Below, piece by piece: positions 63,318 to 64,000 of a stretch of 64,000 nt of DNA (position 1 is its first letter; every line of letters starts with the position of its first letter). Origin of the DNA: Novosphingobium sp. 17-62-19. GTDB taxonomy: Bacteria > Pseudomonadota > Alphaproteobacteria > Sphingomonadales > Sphingomonadaceae. Both the position numbers and the translations under genes were made by a program. The notes beneath the pieces are model-generated. The model saw only the letters and a program-made list of their open reading frames with translations. It was not told the origin of the DNA and did no database searches. The stretch lies in contig NZ_NCII01000019.1 in NCBI RefSeq assembly GCF_002256775.1, positions 20,979-84,978 of the forward strand. The letters run 5' to 3'.

Positions 63318-63487
63318 TGAAGTGCTCCCCAGATGGTAAAGGCCAGTTGGTTGAATTCAGTTGGCTACAGGTCTCCCGTTCACGAAAGGCATGGCCCCCG
63401 TTCCGGCATTCCAAGATGGGTAAGGTGACTGCATTGACCTTCCCCAAGGTCATTGATGCAATCAGGCGAGGTGTTGGCCGTATTTGG

Positions 63488-63877
63488 TCATGTCAGGCGC
63501 CAGGCGTGGTATTGGCCAATGCGCCCGATCCGTCTCAGGTGTGCTATCGTGCCCGCGAAGAGCGTCAGCCCTTGAATGCTCACGGGAAGCTGAGTCATCG
63601 CAAAATAGCCGTATCGTACCAGCGACAGATCAACGAGTTTCGATACGTGCGAGACCATCACGATGATCTGGGCGGCACAGGCAATCATCGGCCATCCACG
63701 GTTTGCCCTCAAGGCAACCCATAGGAGTGCAATCATCACCCAGGTGTCGATGACCAGATGGCCGGGGTTTATCGAGAAAAACCCTGGATAGCCGAACAAG
63801 GCATGATTGATGATATCCAGCCCTGTTGCAGCAATCATGATCGTTGCCACAAGCCGTTCCGGTTCTTCGCCCTTCAA
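63488..63877 (-). CDS. Uncharacterised membrane protein, start uncertain
   Basis: A protein of at least 129 residues with about four hydrophobic segments (ATIMIAATGLDIINHALF, LVIDTWVMIALLWVALRA, WPMIACAAQIIVMVSHV). I do not recognise the family. The frame remains open upstream to about 63957 and adds a hydrophobic AAILVFALL segment, but I find no ATG or GTG there; TTG 63877 has no ribosome site. Either a rare start codon is used or the N-terminus is damaged. It ends 170 bases before the MarR gene on the same strand. Confidence 0.6.
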   Translation of the reverse strand: MKGEEPERLVATIMIAATGLDIINHALFGYPGFFSINPGHLVIDTWVMIALLWVALRANRGWPMIACAAQIIVMVSHVSKLVDLSLVRYGYFAMTQLPVSIQGLTLFAGTIAHLRRIGRIGQYHAWRLT

Positions 63878-64000
63878 AAGGGCGAAGACCAGAATGGCGG
63901 CAGGTCGTGTCCCACTGGGTGGTGTAAGAGCCGTCGATCCAAGGTAGGATCGGGATCAGGTCAGGCTGCCACGGCGGGCAGGCTGACGATGGGATTATGG

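Overview
The window is high-GC, densely coded chromosomal DNA from an alphaproteobacterium, most likely Sphingomonadales and close to Novosphingobium. This is inferred from the complete mraZ-to-ftsZ division and cell-wall (dcw) cluster with alphaproteobacterial FtsZ/FtsA tails, the glnB-glnA pair behind a sigma-54-type promoter, a LOV-HTH photoreceptor like those of Erythrobacter, and several short hairpin repeats of the kind scattered through sphingomonad genomes. No species can be named from the sequence alone. I see no insertion sequence, prophage, CRISPR array, rRNA operon or replication origin.

Positions 1-12.1 kb: the end of a VanZ-like protein, threonine ammonia-lyase (ilvA), the N-degron aminoacyl transferase bpt, the outer-membrane translocation module tamA-tamB, a family 4 glycosyltransferase, and (minus strand) an aldehyde dehydrogenase and a 48-residue membrane peptide. 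Positions 12.2-20.6 kb: a CHASE4/GGDEF/EAL signalling protein, a CHAP-domain protein, glnA and glnB (minus strand), methionine aminopeptidase, a DUF3298-type lipoprotein and an M17 leucyl aminopeptidase. Positions 20.5-28.6 kb: an SH3-like protein coupled to argC, a 2Fe-2S ferredoxin, an AlkA-like glycosylase, an SDR, an unplaced orphan ORF, a pterin dehydratase, a broken ccmA followed by an intact ccmB, a cysteine synthase, and two uncharacterised membrane proteins.

Positions 28.6-47.7 kb hold the dcw cluster in order: mraZ, rsmH, ftsL, ftsI, murE, murF, mraY, murD, ftsW, murG, murC, murB, ddlB, ftsQ, ftsA, ftsZ. Most junctions are 4-base ATGA/GTGA overlaps, so it is probably translated as one coupled unit. 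The exceptions are a hairpin repeat between murG and murC and a 195-base gap before ftsZ. A 314-base leader upstream of mraZ carries four GGG motifs at exact 10-base spacing, the layout of an MraZ operator.

Positions 47.7-58.4 kb: a TPR/SPOR-domain secreted protein, a YbjN protein, proC, a Bax-inhibitor-1 membrane protein, a polyproline lipoprotein, tRNA-Ala(CGC), obgE, proB, an epimerase, two tandem DUF805 proteins and a PaaI thioesterase. Positions 58.4-64 kb: a renalase-like flavoprotein and folE, divergent from a LOV-HTH blue-light regulator with an inverted repeat between them, then an HWE sensor kinase, a TonB-type protein, a MarR-like regulator and an uncharacterised membrane protein.

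The points most worth following up are the ccmA remnant that has lost its Walker A region, the putative light-responsive folE/flavoprotein/LOV-HTH module with a candidate operator, the sigma-54/NtrC-like architecture before glnB, the MraZ box, the glycosyltransferase that reads through a terminator hairpin, and the long tail on FtsL. Everything here is read by eye; no database search was run.
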